From: Avipropionibacterium sp050157065
Lineage (GTDB): Bacteria > Actinomycetota > Actinomycetes > Propionibacteriales > Propionibacteriaceae
DNA: 64,000 bases
Strand: one strand, 5' to 3'
Assembly (NCBI GenBank): GCA_050157065.1
Contig: CP189573.1
Below, piece after piece: positions 53,402 to 62,226 of this stretch. The notes under the pieces were generated by a model. It worked only from the letters and a program-made list of their open reading frames with translations. It made no database searches and was not told where the DNA came from. Position 1 is the stretch's first letter; each line of letters opens with the position of its first letter. The position numbers and the translations under genes were made by a program.

Positions 53402-54034
53402 TCAGGCCGAGGCCACCGCGGCCGCCCGGCCCTGCACGACGTCGATGGCCGCCTTCTCGGGCCACTCGGGGCGGCCGAGGTCGCGGACGAATCGGTGGAT
53501 GGTGAGCCATTCGCGCATCGCGTCGCGGAGCACCGGTGATTGGTGGGTGTGGTGCAGCAGCCACAGTTGACTGCGGTCCCGGTCGGTGACCTCGACACCG
53601 TCGAGGATGATCGCGCGCAGCCGGGTGCGTATCGCATCGCGGGTCGAGGTGTCCATCAGCTCGACCTTGTCGCCGAGGACCGCCCGCTTGGTGACGGTGA
53701 CCAGCTCGCGGGCCTGCAGCCTGCCCACCACCTCGTCGATGGCGAACTTGGCGACCGCCTGTTGCACCGAGGTGGCGCTCTTGCCCTGGTCGGCGACGTG
53801 CCAGACCCGGGCAAGTGACGGATCGGGCGGCGGCTCCCAGCCGTCGGTGTGGACGCGGCGACGACCCCAGAAGTCGCCGGCGTCGACCCGGCGATCGATC
53901 TGTTCCTCGTCGGCCAGCTCGCCCAGCAGTCCGCCGGCGAGGATGTCGGCGACGTCGTACCGGCTCGCCTGCCAGCCACCCTTGGGGCGGATCAGCAGCA
54001 GGGCGAGCTCTTCGGCGCGCAGCAGAGCGGTCAT
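53402..54034 (-). CDS. GPP34 (GOLPH3/Vps74-like) family protein
   Basis: 210 residues. The N-terminal LLRAEELALLLIRPKGGW and the helical layout match the bacterial GPP34 family, homologous to eukaryotic Golgi phosphoprotein 3, a PI4P-binding adaptor. Bacterial roles are largely unknown. The ATG overlaps the stop of the Xaa-Pro aminopeptidase gene (ATGA), so the two are co-transcribed. Confidence 0.85.
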   Translation of the reverse strand: MTALLRAEELALLLIRPKGGWQASRYDVADILAGGLLGELADEEQIDRRVDAGDFWGRRRVHTDGWEPPPDPSLARVWHVADQGKSATSVQQAVAKFAIDEVVGRLQARELVTVTKRAVLGDKVELMDTSTRDAIRTRLRAIILDGVEVTDRDRSQLWLLHHTHQSPVLRDAMREWLTIHRFVRDLGRPEWPEKAAIDVVQGRAAAVASA

Positions 54035-55566
54035 CGGTCCGCGCCTCCCGACCGCTGATCATGGAGGCGTGGTTGATCATGAAGAAGTGGTGCCAGCCAC
54101 GCCTCGACGTCGTCGGCGGTCCGGGGCAGCGAGGCCGACAGGTTCTCGTACCCGTCGGCGGTGATCAAGATGTCGTCCTCGATCCGCACCCCGATGCCGC
54201 GCAACTCGTCGGGAACGAGCAGGTCGGTCGACTTGAAGTAGATGCCGGGCTCGACGGTGATGATCATGCCTTCTTCGAGCGTGCCCTCGCGGTAGTGCTC
54301 GGTCCGGGCCTGGGCGCAGTCGTGGACGTCGATGCCGAGGTGGTGGGAGGTGCCGTGCACCATCCAGCGTCGGTGGTGGCCACCGGTTTCCTTGTCCAGT
54401 GAGACGTCCGGGGTGACCGGCAGCAGCCCCCACTCGTGCAGTCGGTTGGCGATCACGGTGATCGCGGCCTTGTGGACGTCGGCGAACGCGACACCGGGAC
54501 GGCAGACCGCCATCGCGGCCTCCTGTGCCTCGAGGACCGCGTCGTACACCTTGCGCTGGGCGTCGGAGAACGTGCCCGACACCGGCAGGGTCCGGGTGAT
54601 GTCGGCGGTGTAGAGGGTGTCGAGTTCGACGCCCGCGTCGAGCAGCAACAGGTCACCCTCGCGCAGTTCACCGTCGTTGCGGATCCAGTGCAGGGTGTTG
54701 GCGTGGTCACCGGAGGCGGCGATGGTGTCGTAGCCGACCGCGTTGCCGGCGTGCCGGGCGTACAGCCCGAACACCCCTTCCACCCAGCGTTCGCCGCGAC
54801 CCCGTCGTACGGCTTCGGGCAGGTCGGCGGCGACCGCGGCGAACCCCTCGGCGGTCTTCTCGCATGCGAGCCGCATCTGCTCGACCTCGAAGGCGTCCTT
54901 GCGCAGCCGCAGTTCGCTGAGCGCGACGGTCAGCGCGTCGTCGAGAGCCTCGTCGACGGTGACCTCGTGCTCGGTGCGCAGCGCGTCGAGCCGTGCCGTC
55001 AGTGCCTCGTCGGCGCCCCGCACGATCCGGACCCGGGTGGAGTCGACGTCCTTGGCCAGGTCGTCGGCGAGCTGGTCGATCGGGGCGACCTCGAGGTCGG
55101 TCAGCGCGGCCATCTCGGCCAGCGACTCCCGCTGCCCGACCCACATCTCGCCGTACCGCGCGTTGGCGTAGAACTCCTCATCGGTACGCGGGGCGCGCGG
55201 CTTGAAGTACAAGGTGGCGCGGTGCCCGCCCGAGGGGGTGTCGTCGGTGTCGACCGGCTCCAGCACCAGGACGGCGTCGGGCTCGCGATCGGTGCCGAGG
55301 CCGGTGAGGTGGGCGAACGCCGAGTGCGGCCGGTAGCGGAAGTCGGTGTCGTTGGAGCGGACCTTCAACCCGCCGGCCGGGATGACCAGCCGGTCACCGG
55401 GGAACTGGGCGCTGATCGCGTTGCGGCGTGCCGGGGTGTGCCCGGTCGCCGGCAGCGCGGTCGGAAGCTCGGAGTCGTACGGTGCCCAGTCGGTGGCGAT
55501 GAACTCCTTGAACGCCTCGGAGAACGGGGACTGGCGGTTCGGCAGGTCGGGGCGCTTCTCACTCAT
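54031..55566 (-). CDS. pepP: Xaa-Pro aminopeptidase (M24B)
   Basis: 511 residues. The N-terminal creatinase-like domain (about 1-200) includes DFRYRPHSAFAHLTGL. The pita-bread catalytic domain holds the two-metal ligands: D in LLLDAGVE, D in YTADITRTLP, H in HGTSHHLGIDVHD, E in TVEPGIYF and E in GVRIEDD. It removes N-terminal residues preceding proline. The ATG at 55566 (MSEK) is preferred; the ATG at 55575 is an alternative. Divergent from the acyltransferase-like gene. Confidence 0.92.
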   Translation of the reverse strand: MSEKRPDLPNRQSPFSEAFKEFIATDWAPYDSELPTALPATGHTPARRNAISAQFPGDRLVIPAGGLKVRSNDTDFRYRPHSAFAHLTGLGTDREPDAVLVLEPVDTDDTPSGGHRATLYFKPRAPRTDEEFYANARYGEMWVGQRESLAEMAALTDLEVAPIDQLADDLAKDVDSTRVRIVRGADEALTARLDALRTEHEVTVDEALDDALTVALSELRLRKDAFEVEQMRLACEKTAEGFAAVAADLPEAVRRGRGERWVEGVFGLYARHAGNAVGYDTIAASGDHANTLHWIRNDGELREGDLLLLDAGVELDTLYTADITRTLPVSGTFSDAQRKVYDAVLEAQEAAMAVCRPGVAFADVHKAAITVIANRLHEWGLLPVTPDVSLDKETGGHHRRWMVHGTSHHLGIDVHDCAQARTEHYREGTLEEGMIITVEPGIYFKSTDLLVPDELRGIGVRIEDDILITADGYENLSASLPRTADDVEAWLAPLLHDQPRLHDQRSGGADR

Positions 55567-55613
55567 GGGTGGCATTCTCCCACTGCGGCGAAGCCCGTGG
55601 CAGGGTGGACGAC

Positions 55614-56585
55614 GTGAACTCCGACCCGAGCAGCCGGCAGGAAACGGCGTGGCTGTCCGCCCGGCTGTGCGGTGCCGCCGAACCGTGGCAGCAGTTGGGC
55701 TTCGCCGGGCAGGACCTGGCCGACGTCCGTACCGCCATCGCCACCTTGCTGGCCGACGAGTCCGCGACCGGCCGGCTCGCCCGGGAACGGGCGGTGGCCA
55801 CCGCCGGGCGCCTGGCCGAGACGTTGGGCGGGTTCGAACGCCGCCCGACGGTGTTCGGCAGCATGGAGGAGGAGGCGTACGAGGTTCCGTCGATCCCCGG
55901 CCACGGCTGGGGGATCGTGGCGCTGGTCGCGCTGGCGGCCGCCGTCCCCGAGGTGCGCCGGTTCCATCAGGGCCGTGGTGTCCCCGACAAGGTGTCGTGG
56001 GAGTCGCTGGCCGACCTGGGCCAGCAGGTGCGGGTGCACCGGGAGACGTACGGCAGGTTCGGCCTGCACGCCCAAGGCTGGTTGGTCACCATCTGGTCGG
56101 GGGCGCTGTACTCGATGGGGCGGCTGCAATTCAACCTGCAGTGGTACGAACCGAAGGCCGACGATCCCGATCACCCGGTCGCCGACCCGACGCCGCGCTG
56201 GGTGGTGTCGACCCACATCCCCGGCACCGGGCCGCTGACCCCGGAGGCGGCCGACACCTCGTTCGCGAGGGGGCGCGCGTTCTTCGCCGAACACTTCGCC
56301 GACTTCCCGACCCGCGAGTTCTACTGCGGCTCCTGGCTGCTCGACCCGCGGATGGCGCGGTTGGACCCGGCGTCCAACACCGCCCGCTTCCAGGCCCGCT
56401 GGCAGCTCGACGGGCCGAGCACCGACGGCAACACCGACGCCTACTTCTTCCTGTGGCGACGCCGCGGTGAGGTTGACCCCGCGACCCTGCCGACCGACAG
56501 TTCGTTGCGCCGACTCGTGGTGTCGGAGATCACCGCCGGCCGGCCCTGGCAGATCACCCGCGGCCTGATCCCGTACGGGGTCTGA
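55614..56585 (+). CDS. Acyltransferase-domain protein (NAT_N/GNAT_C type)
   Basis: About 323 residues. The second half has a GNAT-like pattern with EFYCGSWLLDPRMARLDPASN, the CxSWLLDP signature typical of actinobacterial N-acyltransferase-N/GNAT-C proteins; the first half would be the NAT_N domain. Substrate unknown. The GTG at 55614 lies 7 nt after CAGGGT and is chosen as a likely leaderless start; an upstream in-frame start at 55569 overlaps the pepP start region. Confidence 0.7.
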   Translation: MNSDPSSRQETAWLSARLCGAAEPWQQLGFAGQDLADVRTAIATLLADESATGRLARERAVATAGRLAETLGGFERRPTVFGSMEEEAYEVPSIPGHGWGIVALVALAAAVPEVRRFHQGRGVPDKVSWESLADLGQQVRVHRETYGRFGLHAQGWLVTIWSGALYSMGRLQFNLQWYEPKADDPDHPVADPTPRWVVSTHIPGTGPLTPEAADTSFARGRAFFAEHFADFPTREFYCGSWLLDPRMARLDPASNTARFQARWQLDGPSTDGNTDAYFFLWRRRGEVDPATLPTDSSLRRLVVSEITAGRPWQITRGLIPYGV

Positions 56586-56649
56586 TCACGGACGCAGGCC
56601 GAGCCGCACGCCGGTTCGCTGGCGGACCCGTTCCGCAGAGTGACCGGAG

Positions 56650-57540
56650 TCAGCTGTAGGCCTTGGTGGCCTCGGGATGGTGCCGGGCGAGGACGACGGT
56701 GCCGGCGATCGCGACCGCACCGCCGATGATCATGCCGACGATCGACAGCGGGCCGATCCCGGCACCCTCGCCCAGCACCACCAGGCCGAAGGAGACCGCC
56801 ACCAGCGGGTCGATCGCGGTGAGGCAACTCATCACGATCTCCGGCGGGCCGGAAGCGTACGCCTGCTGGGCGAGCCAGCCGCCGATCGTGTAGCAGAGCA
56901 CCAGCCCGATCCCGATCCCGATCATGGTCGGGCTCAGCCAGGCCGTTCCCGCACGGACGGCGAGGCTGAGGCTGCGCAACAGCGCCGAGGCCAGACCGAA
57001 CACCGTCGCACAGGCGGCCGCCCAGCCGACACAGCGCAGCCACGTCGGGCCCGCGATCCCCACCACACAACAGATCCCGGCGATCACGAACAGGACGCCG
57101 GCGGCGACGAGCACCGACTCGTCGGGGACGTGTCCGGCATTCGTGACCGACGCGGTGGCGACGCCGACGAACCCGGTGATGCCGCCGACGGTGATGCCGG
57201 CGGACAGCCACACCCGCCGCCCGGGCCACCGACGTCGACGCCGCGACGCGAAGACGATGGCGAACAACACCGCCAGGATGCCGACCGGCTGGATCACCGT
57301 GATCGGCGCCAGCGCCAGGGCGCAGATGTGGAGCCCGGCCGCGACCACGACCAGTCCGATCCCGGCCACCCAGCCGGGAGTGCGGACCAGCGCCAGCATC
57401 CGGCGCAGCGACACCGTACGGGAGGGGTCGCCGGTGTCACCGCTGACCGTCACGTCGACCGCGTGCTGCTGCAGCACGACGGCGTACGCGTTGACGGCCG
57501 AACCGACCAGCGCCAAGACGATGGCGATCGCGGTGATCAG
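56650..57540 (-). CDS. NIPA/DMT-superfamily membrane transporter (probable CTG start)
   Basis: About 296 residues with nine or ten transmembrane helices in the drug/metabolite-transporter layout, closest by eye to NIPA-like magnesium-transporter proteins (N-terminal VGSAVNAYAVVLQQHAV, then APITVIQPVGILAVLF, and a second half with ASGPPEIVMSCLTAIDP). No ATG or GTG is available in frame near the first helix. A good ribosome-binding site (GGAAGGAAA) lies 7 nt before a CTG at 57540, which I take as the start; a TTG at codon 9 is the alternative. Substrate not deducible. Confidence 0.75.
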   Translation of the reverse strand: MITAIAIVLALVGSAVNAYAVVLQQHAVDVTVSGDTGDPSRTVSLRRMLALVRTPGWVAGIGLVVVAAGLHICALALAPITVIQPVGILAVLFAIVFASRRRRRWPGRRVWLSAGITVGGITGFVGVATASVTNAGHVPDESVLVAAGVLFVIAGICCVVGIAGPTWLRCVGWAAACATVFGLASALLRSLSLAVRAGTAWLSPTMIGIGIGLVLCYTIGGWLAQQAYASGPPEIVMSCLTAIDPLVAVSFGLVVLGEGAGIGPLSIVGMIIGGAVAIAGTVVLARHHPEATKAYS

Positions 57541-57675
57541 CGGGCTTTCCTTCCGTGACGAGGCGGGCCGGGTCCGGCCGCAGGTCCGGTGGGGGCTCGC
57601 ACCGGCGCCCCCACTGTAGGTCGGCGGTGCCGGACTGCCAGACTGACCGTGACGATCGAAGCCGAGGAGTGCGTC

Positions 57676-58239
57676 GTGACCGAGATCCATCTGATGCGAC
57701 ACGGTGAGACCGAGTGGAGTGCTTCGGGGCGCCACACCTCGTACACCGACCTGGACCTGGCCGACAACGGGGTGGCCGAGGCGGAGGCGCTGCGCGACAA
57801 GCTCGATCCGTCGTCGTACCAACTGGTGCTCTGCAGCCCGCGGCTGCGGGCCCGCCGGACCGCCGAGATCGCCGGGTTCACCGAGCTGGTGACCGAACCC
57901 GACCTGGTCGAGTGGAACTACGGCGAGTACGAGGGCCGCACCTCGGCCGAGATCCGCGAGGAGGTCCCCGGCTGGACGGTCTGGACCCATCCGTCGCCCG
58001 GTGGCGAGACCGCCGACGAGGTGCGTGCGCGGATGACGAACCTGATCGCGCTGATCCGGCAGAGCGGTGCCGAGCGGGTGGCCTGCTTCGCCCACGGGCA
58101 CTCGCTGCGGGCGTTGACGCTGACCTGGCTCGGGCTGGACCTCGCGCTGGGTGACCACTTCCCGCTGGGGACCGGCACGGTGTCGGTGCTGGGGGACTAC
58201 AAGGACGGCCAAGCCCTGCTGCAGTGGAACGCCCGCTGA
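57676..58239 (+). CDS. Histidine phosphatase-family protein
   Basis: 187 residues. The catalytic LMRHGETEWS, the LCSPRLRARRTAE loop, the acid in DLVEWNYGEYEG, and the second His in FAHGHSLR define the phosphoglycerate-mutase-like phosphatase branch. The substrate could be a sugar phosphate or phosphorylated metabolite. GTG at 57676 has GAGGAG 6 nt upstream; an earlier GTG at 57649 is in frame without such a site. Confidence 0.9.
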   Translation: MTEIHLMRHGETEWSASGRHTSYTDLDLADNGVAEAEALRDKLDPSSYQLVLCSPRLRARRTAEIAGFTELVTEPDLVEWNYGEYEGRTSAEIREEVPGWTVWTHPSPGGETADEVRARMTNLIALIRQSGAERVACFAHGHSLRALTLTWLGLDLALGDHFPLGTGTVSVLGDYKDGQALLQWNAR

Positions 58240-58246
58240 GGCTGGG

Positions 58247-58252
58247 TAGGCT
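58247..58252 (+). promoter_or_regulatory. -10 element of the zinc-ribbon gene
   Basis: TAGGCT, 8 nt after the phosphatase stop. The predicted start of transcription near 58260 gives a short leader with GCGAGGGGG. Confidence 0.4.
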
Positions 58253-58272
58253 GACCGGCACGCGAAATCCGT

Positions 58273-59034
58273 GTGGCGAGGGGGATCATCATCAAAGCAG
58301 CACCTGCCGACCAGGCCCGCCTGCTCGAGCTGCAGGCCGTCGACACCGTCCTGACCCAGTTGCGGCACCGCCGGTCCCACCTGCCCGAGCAGGAACGGTT
58401 CTTGAAGGTACGGGCCGCGCACGAGCAGGCGACCGAGGAACTGGTCGCCGCCGACACCCGACTCAGCGACCTGGAGCTGGTCCAGGCCAAGGCCGAGGCC
58501 GACCTCGTCCCGGTCCGGGAGCGGCGGCAGCGCAACCAGCAGCGGATCGACGACGGCTCGGTCGCCGACCCGAAGGCGCTGGCCACCATGATCGACGAGG
58601 TCGAACACCTCGGCCGCCGGATCAGCACGCTGGAGGACGAGGAGCTCGAGGTGATGCAGGAGGTCGAGGACGCGACCACGATGCGTGACGCCGTCCGGGC
58701 CAAGGTCACCGAACTCGCCGAGCAGCTGGCCGGGGTCCGGCAGGAACGGGACGCGGTCGCCACCCAGATCGACGCCGAGGCCGCCACCCGTACGACCGAA
58801 CGGGACCGGATCGCCGCCGAGCTGCCGCCCGCGCTGATCGCGACGTACGACAAGCTCCGCACCTCCCACTCCGGGATCGGTGCCGCCGAGCTGGTGCACC
58901 GACGCTGCTCGGGGTGCCAGATCGATGCGAACGCCGCCGACCTGCGGGCGTATGCGGAGGCGCCCGAGGACGAGGTGATCCGGTGCGAGGAGTGTGGCCG
59001 GATCCTGGTGCGCTCCGACCGGTCGGGCCTGTGA
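58273..59034 (+). CDS. Coiled-coil protein with C4-type zinc ribbon
   Basis: 253 residues from a GTG at 58273. A long antiparallel coiled coil (about 10-190) is followed by a zinc ribbon with CSGC and CEEC pairs about 36 residues apart. This matches a conserved actinobacterial family of unknown function, often placed near RNase H or phosphatase genes. The GTG lacks a ribosome-binding site, whereas GCGAGGGGG sits 6 nt before an ATC codon at 58291; the homologues I recall begin near that residue. Confidence 0.85.
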   Translation: MARGIIIKAAPADQARLLELQAVDTVLTQLRHRRSHLPEQERFLKVRAAHEQATEELVAADTRLSDLELVQAKAEADLVPVRERRQRNQQRIDDGSVADPKALATMIDEVEHLGRRISTLEDEELEVMQEVEDATTMRDAVRAKVTELAEQLAGVRQERDAVATQIDAEAATRTTERDRIAAELPPALIATYDKLRTSHSGIGAAELVHRRCSGCQIDANAADLRAYAEAPEDEVIRCEECGRILVRSDRSGL

Positions 59035-59066
59035 GGTCGGTGCCCGGGGTGGCCGGGGTCCGTCGC

Positions 59067-59072
59067 TAGGCT
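59067..59072 (+). promoter_or_regulatory. -10 element of the RNB nuclease gene
   Basis: TAGGCT, about 44 nt upstream of the ATG at 59117, giving a leader with GGAAGGT as a ribosome-binding site. Confidence 0.4.
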
Positions 59073-59116
59073 GGGCCGACACCCACTGGTCGACACCACC
59101 GACGGAAGGTCCGCCC

Positions 59117-60580
59117 ATGCCGGCACGCCAGCTCGACTTCAGCTCCGTACCCGACGGCCTGGTCCAGGAGCTGGCCGAACTGCGCCAGGAGATGCAGGTG
59201 CCCGACGGGTTCCCGCCCGAGGTGGTGGCGGCGGCGGTCACGGCGGTCGAGAACCCGCGGCTGCCGACCGAGGATCGGACCGACCTGCCGATGGTGACGA
59301 TCGACCCACCGGGTGCCCGGGACCTCGACCAGGCGATGTACCTGGAACGCGAGGGCGACGACATCGTGGTCTGGTACGCCATCGCCGACGTCTCGGCGTT
59401 CGTCACCGCCGGCGACCCGATCGACAGCGAGGCACGCGAGCGCGGGCAGACGCTGTACGCACCGGACCGCAAGAGCCCGCTGCACCCGCCGGAGCTGAGC
59501 GAGTCGGCCGCCAGCCTGCTGCCCGACCAGGTGTGCCCGGCGTTCCTGTGGCGGATCGTGGTGGCCCCCGACGGGCAGTTCCGTGACGCCCGGGTGCAGC
59601 GGTCACTGGTCCGCAGCACCGCCCAGCACACGTACGAAGAGGTACAACAGCAACTGGACGGGGGTACGGCGTCGCCGTCGCTGCAGCTGTTGGCCGAGGT
59701 GGGCCAACTCCGCGAAGCCGTCGAGCGGGACCGGGGCGGGGTGAGCCTGCCGATCCCGGAGCAGGAGATCGAGACCGGCAACGGCAGCTGGGAGCTGGTG
59801 TTTCGTGACGTGATGCCGGTCGAGGGCTGGAACGCCCAGATCTCGTTGCTGACCGGCATCGCGGCCGCGGGGTTGATGCTCGACGGGGGGATTGGGATCC
59901 TGCGGACCCTGCCGCCGGCGGAGCAGCGGTCGCTGCGGCGGCTGCGGCAGACGGCGCGGGCGTTGCGGATCGAGTGGGGCGCCGCCGTCGAGTACCCCGA
60001 CTTCGTCCGGAGCCTCGACCCGGGCGAGCCGTCGCACGCGGCGATGCTGAACGCGTGCACCACGTTGTTCCGGGGCGCCGGGTACACCGCGTTCTCGGGG
60101 GAGGCGCCCAAGAACACCGAGCACGCAGCTTTGGCGACGCCGTACGCCCACTGCACCGCACCGCTGCGCCGGCTGGTGGACCGCTGGGCCCTCGAGGTCT
60201 GTGCCGCCCTGTGCGCGGGGGAGCCGGTGCCGGAGTGGGTCACGTCCAGCCTCGACACGTTGCCGGACCTGATGTCGGCCTCCGACCGGCGGGCGAAGTC
60301 GTACGAGCGGGCGATCATCGACCTGGTCGAGGCCCACCGGCTCTCCGGTCGGGTCGGCGACGTGTTCGACGGCGTGATCGTCGACGTGGACGACAAGAAG
60401 GGCAAGGACGGCAAGGACGGCACGGACGGTCGGCAGCGTGGGCGGGTGGTCGTCGGTGACCAGGCCGTGGAGGCGAACGTGTTCGGCACCGACCTGCCGC
60501 TGGGCCAAGAGGTGCGGGTCAGGCTCAGCCGGGCCGATCCGGCCGAGCGTCGGGTCGAGTTCGAGTTGTTGGCCTCGTGA
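59117..60580 (+). CDS. RNB-domain ribonuclease (RNase II family)
   Basis: 487 residues. The RNB catalytic core has the acidic cluster DPPGARDLDQAMYLE (the magnesium-binding Asp residues), YAIADVSAFV and, late, HCTAPLRRLVDRW. Cold-shock-type N-terminal RNA-binding domains are missing, and the C-terminal S1-like region is short with a Lys/Asp/Gly-rich insertion. It is the compact actinobacterial form, a 3'-5' exoribonuclease. A second strand with no gene overlaps it despite a long antisense open frame. Confidence 0.88.
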   Translation: MPARQLDFSSVPDGLVQELAELRQEMQVPDGFPPEVVAAAVTAVENPRLPTEDRTDLPMVTIDPPGARDLDQAMYLEREGDDIVVWYAIADVSAFVTAGDPIDSEARERGQTLYAPDRKSPLHPPELSESAASLLPDQVCPAFLWRIVVAPDGQFRDARVQRSLVRSTAQHTYEEVQQQLDGGTASPSLQLLAEVGQLREAVERDRGGVSLPIPEQEIETGNGSWELVFRDVMPVEGWNAQISLLTGIAAAGLMLDGGIGILRTLPPAEQRSLRRLRQTARALRIEWGAAVEYPDFVRSLDPGEPSHAAMLNACTTLFRGAGYTAFSGEAPKNTEHAALATPYAHCTAPLRRLVDRWALEVCAALCAGEPVPEWVTSSLDTLPDLMSASDRRAKSYERAIIDLVEAHRLSGRVGDVFDGVIVDVDDKKGKDGKDGTDGRQRGRVVVGDQAVEANVFGTDLPLGQEVRVRLSRADPAERRVEFELLAS

Positions 60581-60598
60581 ATCCGCCGCCAGTGAGCA

Positions 60599-60641
60599 GA
60601 TCTGCCCCCATTGTCGGCGTTCGCTCCACTGGGGGCGGATC
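60599..60641 (+). terminator. Rho-independent-like terminator after the RNB gene
   Basis: GATCTGCCCCCA (60599-60610) and TGGGGGCGGATC (60630-60641) form a 12-bp stem with one G-T wobble and a 19-base loop, followed by a TTTT run at 60649-60652. It lies between the nuclease and the 3' end of rnpB, so it could serve both convergent transcripts. Confidence 0.55.
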
Positions 60642-60656
60642 CGCGCACTTTTGAAG

Positions 60657-61014
60657 GGACGAGCCGGCCACTAAGCCGGATTCTGTTCGCGCCCGTGGGC
60701 GTCTGGCGACCATCCATCTGCGACCACCGTTGCCGGTGGCCTGGTGCGACCTACCCGAAGACTCGGGCGGGCCGCCCTCGAACGCCTTCGTCTGGTCTTG
60801 CTCCGGGTGGGGTTTGCCGAGCCACCTCAGTCACCTGAGGTGCTGGTGGTCTCTTGCACCACCGTTTCACCCTTACCCCCGCGGACGGGGGCGGTCTGTT
60901 CTCTGTGGCACTGTCCCGCGGGTCACCCCGGGTGGGCGTTACCCACCACCCTGCCCTGTGGAGTCCGGACTTTCCTCAGTGGTTGCCCACCGCGATCGCC
61001 CGGCCGACTCGTCC
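60657..61014 (-). ncRNA. rnpB: RNase P RNA (class A)
   Basis: About 358 nt, the catalytic RNA that matures tRNA 5' ends. On the minus strand the conserved GAGGAAAGTCCGGACTCC lies near the 5' end, GGGTGAAACGGTGGTGCAAG in the middle, and ACAGAATCCGGCTTA near the 3' end. Helix P1 is visible: GGACGAGTCGGCC at the 5' end pairs with GGCCGGCTCGTCC at the 3' end over 13 bp with one G-U pair, which defines the boundaries. No protein is encoded here despite an open frame on the plus strand. Confidence 0.95.
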
Positions 61015-61021
61015 GTCGACC

Positions 61022-61027
61022 ATGGTA
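61022..61027 (-). promoter_or_regulatory. -10 element of rnpB
   Basis: On the minus strand TACCAT ends 7 nt before the GGACGAG that begins helix P1. Because the RNA end is fixed by P1, this calibrates the -10 to transcription-start distance in this genome. Confidence 0.6.
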
Positions 61028-61086
61028 GCGCCGATCACCGGACCATGCCGCCGTGGTGCGATGATGTGTCCCGACGTGAAGGAGAC

Positions 61087-61722
61087 ATGATCACGATGAC
61101 ATCAGCACAGAGCAGCAGGCCCGGTACGACCACGCCGCGGATCCCGATCCCGGCGTCCCCGGTGCTGTTCGTCCTTGCGGCGTTGGCACAGCGGCTCATT
61201 GCGAGCCGTCGTACGAAGCGCCACGACCGCAGCGAGGCTCCGGTCGAGACGGGCGTCACCGAGCCGGGAACCGGGCAGGACAAGGCATCCGACGATCAGG
61301 AGACCACGGCGGCGGATGACTTCTTGATCACCGAGGCGCCGCCCGGTCGTCGCCGGCGCATCCTGCCTCGACTGCTGGCGTCGGTGATCGCCGCACTGTC
61401 GGCCGTGCTGATCGTGACCGGAGTGCGGACTGTGACCGGCGCCGGCACGACGCTTGACCCGCACGCGCCCGAGGACTCCCGGGCCCTGGTCGCCGGTGGC
61501 CCGTTCCTGCTCACCCGCAACCCGATCTACCTGGGCTGGATCGGGCTGCTGGTCGCCCACGCGGTGTGGCTCGGTTCGGTCCGGTCACTGGCCCCGGTCG
61601 GCGCCTTCCTGCTGGTGATGGACCAGGTCCAGGTGCCGTTCGAGGAGGAGGCGCTGCGCGACCGGTTCGGCAAGGCGTACGAGGAGTACAGCGCCCGAGT
61701 GCCGCGCTGGCTACTCGAATGA
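61087..61722 (+). CDS. Isoprenylcysteine carboxyl methyltransferase-family membrane protein
   Basis: 211 residues. A variable polar N-terminal third (about 45-95 is low-complexity and charged) precedes two or three transmembrane helices and the ICMT/PEMT signature: GPFLLTRNPIYLGWIGLL, then PFEEEALRDRFGKAYEEYSARVPRWL. Bacterial members methylate small hydrophobic acceptors; the substrate is unknown. AAGGAG lies 3 nt before the ATG. Divergent from rnpB. Confidence 0.87.
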   Translation: MITMTSAQSSRPGTTTPRIPIPASPVLFVLAALAQRLIASRRTKRHDRSEAPVETGVTEPGTGQDKASDDQETTAADDFLITEAPPGRRRRILPRLLASVIAALSAVLIVTGVRTVTGAGTTLDPHAPEDSRALVAGGPFLLTRNPIYLGWIGLLVAHAVWLGSVRSLAPVGAFLLVMDQVQVPFEEEALRDRFGKAYEEYSARVPRWLLE

Positions 61723-61749
61723 GGCGCGGTCGGGCGAGCACGGCCCACG

Positions 61750-62226
61750 TCAGCCGGCATGACGGCGGCGGTGCAGCTCCCGGACGCGGTCGGCCAACTC
61801 CAGAACCGGCCCGTCGACCGGCACGTCCGGTGCGACCGTACGGATCGGTAGCGCTGCGACCGGAGCCGGGTCGACACCCCAGTCGGTGAGCCAGGCGACC
61901 AACTGCGCCGAACTCGTCGCGAAGACGATGCGGCCCAGTCCCACCCAGGCGTGGGCGGCAGCGCACATCGGGCAGTGCTCGCCGGAGGTGTAGACGGTGG
62001 CAGCGGCCCGTTCGGCGGGGGACAGGTGTGTGGCGGCCCACCGGGCGATCGCGAACTCCGGGTGCTGGGTCCCGTCTCCACCGCTGACGTGGTTGTGGTC
62101 GGCGTACAGCTCGCTGCCGTCGGCCGCCACCAGCACTGATCCGAACGGTTCGTCGCCGGCGGCCAACGCCTCCTCGGCCAGCGAGAGGCAGCGCTCCAAG
62201 TGGACCCGGTCGGTCGAGCTGATCAT
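61750..62226 (-). CDS. Nucleoside deaminase (CMP/dCMP deaminase fold)
   Basis: 158 residues. The zinc site is HPEFAIAR (His and catalytic Glu) with GEHCPMCAAAH (two Cys), the pattern of guanine deaminase/TadA-like enzymes. VTIN-like substrate loops are not decisive, so guanine deaminase, cytidine-type or tRNA-type activity remain possible. The ATG at 62226 overlaps the stop of the methionine aminopeptidase gene (TGATG), so translation is coupled. Confidence 0.87.
   Translation of the reverse strand: MISSTDRVHLERCLSLAEEALAAGDEPFGSVLVAADGSELYADHNHVSGGDGTQHPEFAIARWAATHLSPAERAAATVYTSGEHCPMCAAAHAWVGLGRIVFATSSAQLVAWLTDWGVDPAPVAALPIRTVAPDVPVDGPVLELADRVRELHRRRHAG

Noticed and set aside
57541..60717. 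Minus-strand open frame continuous with the NIPA-like gene up to 60717
   Set aside because: Only the part below 57540 has membrane-protein composition; the rest is antisense to the phosphatase, zinc-ribbon and RNB genes and is low-complexity.
60730..61086. Plus-strand open frame across the rnpB region joined to the methyltransferase gene
   Set aside because: This DNA is RNase P RNA on the other strand; the methyltransferase has a clear AAGGAG site and ATG at 61087.
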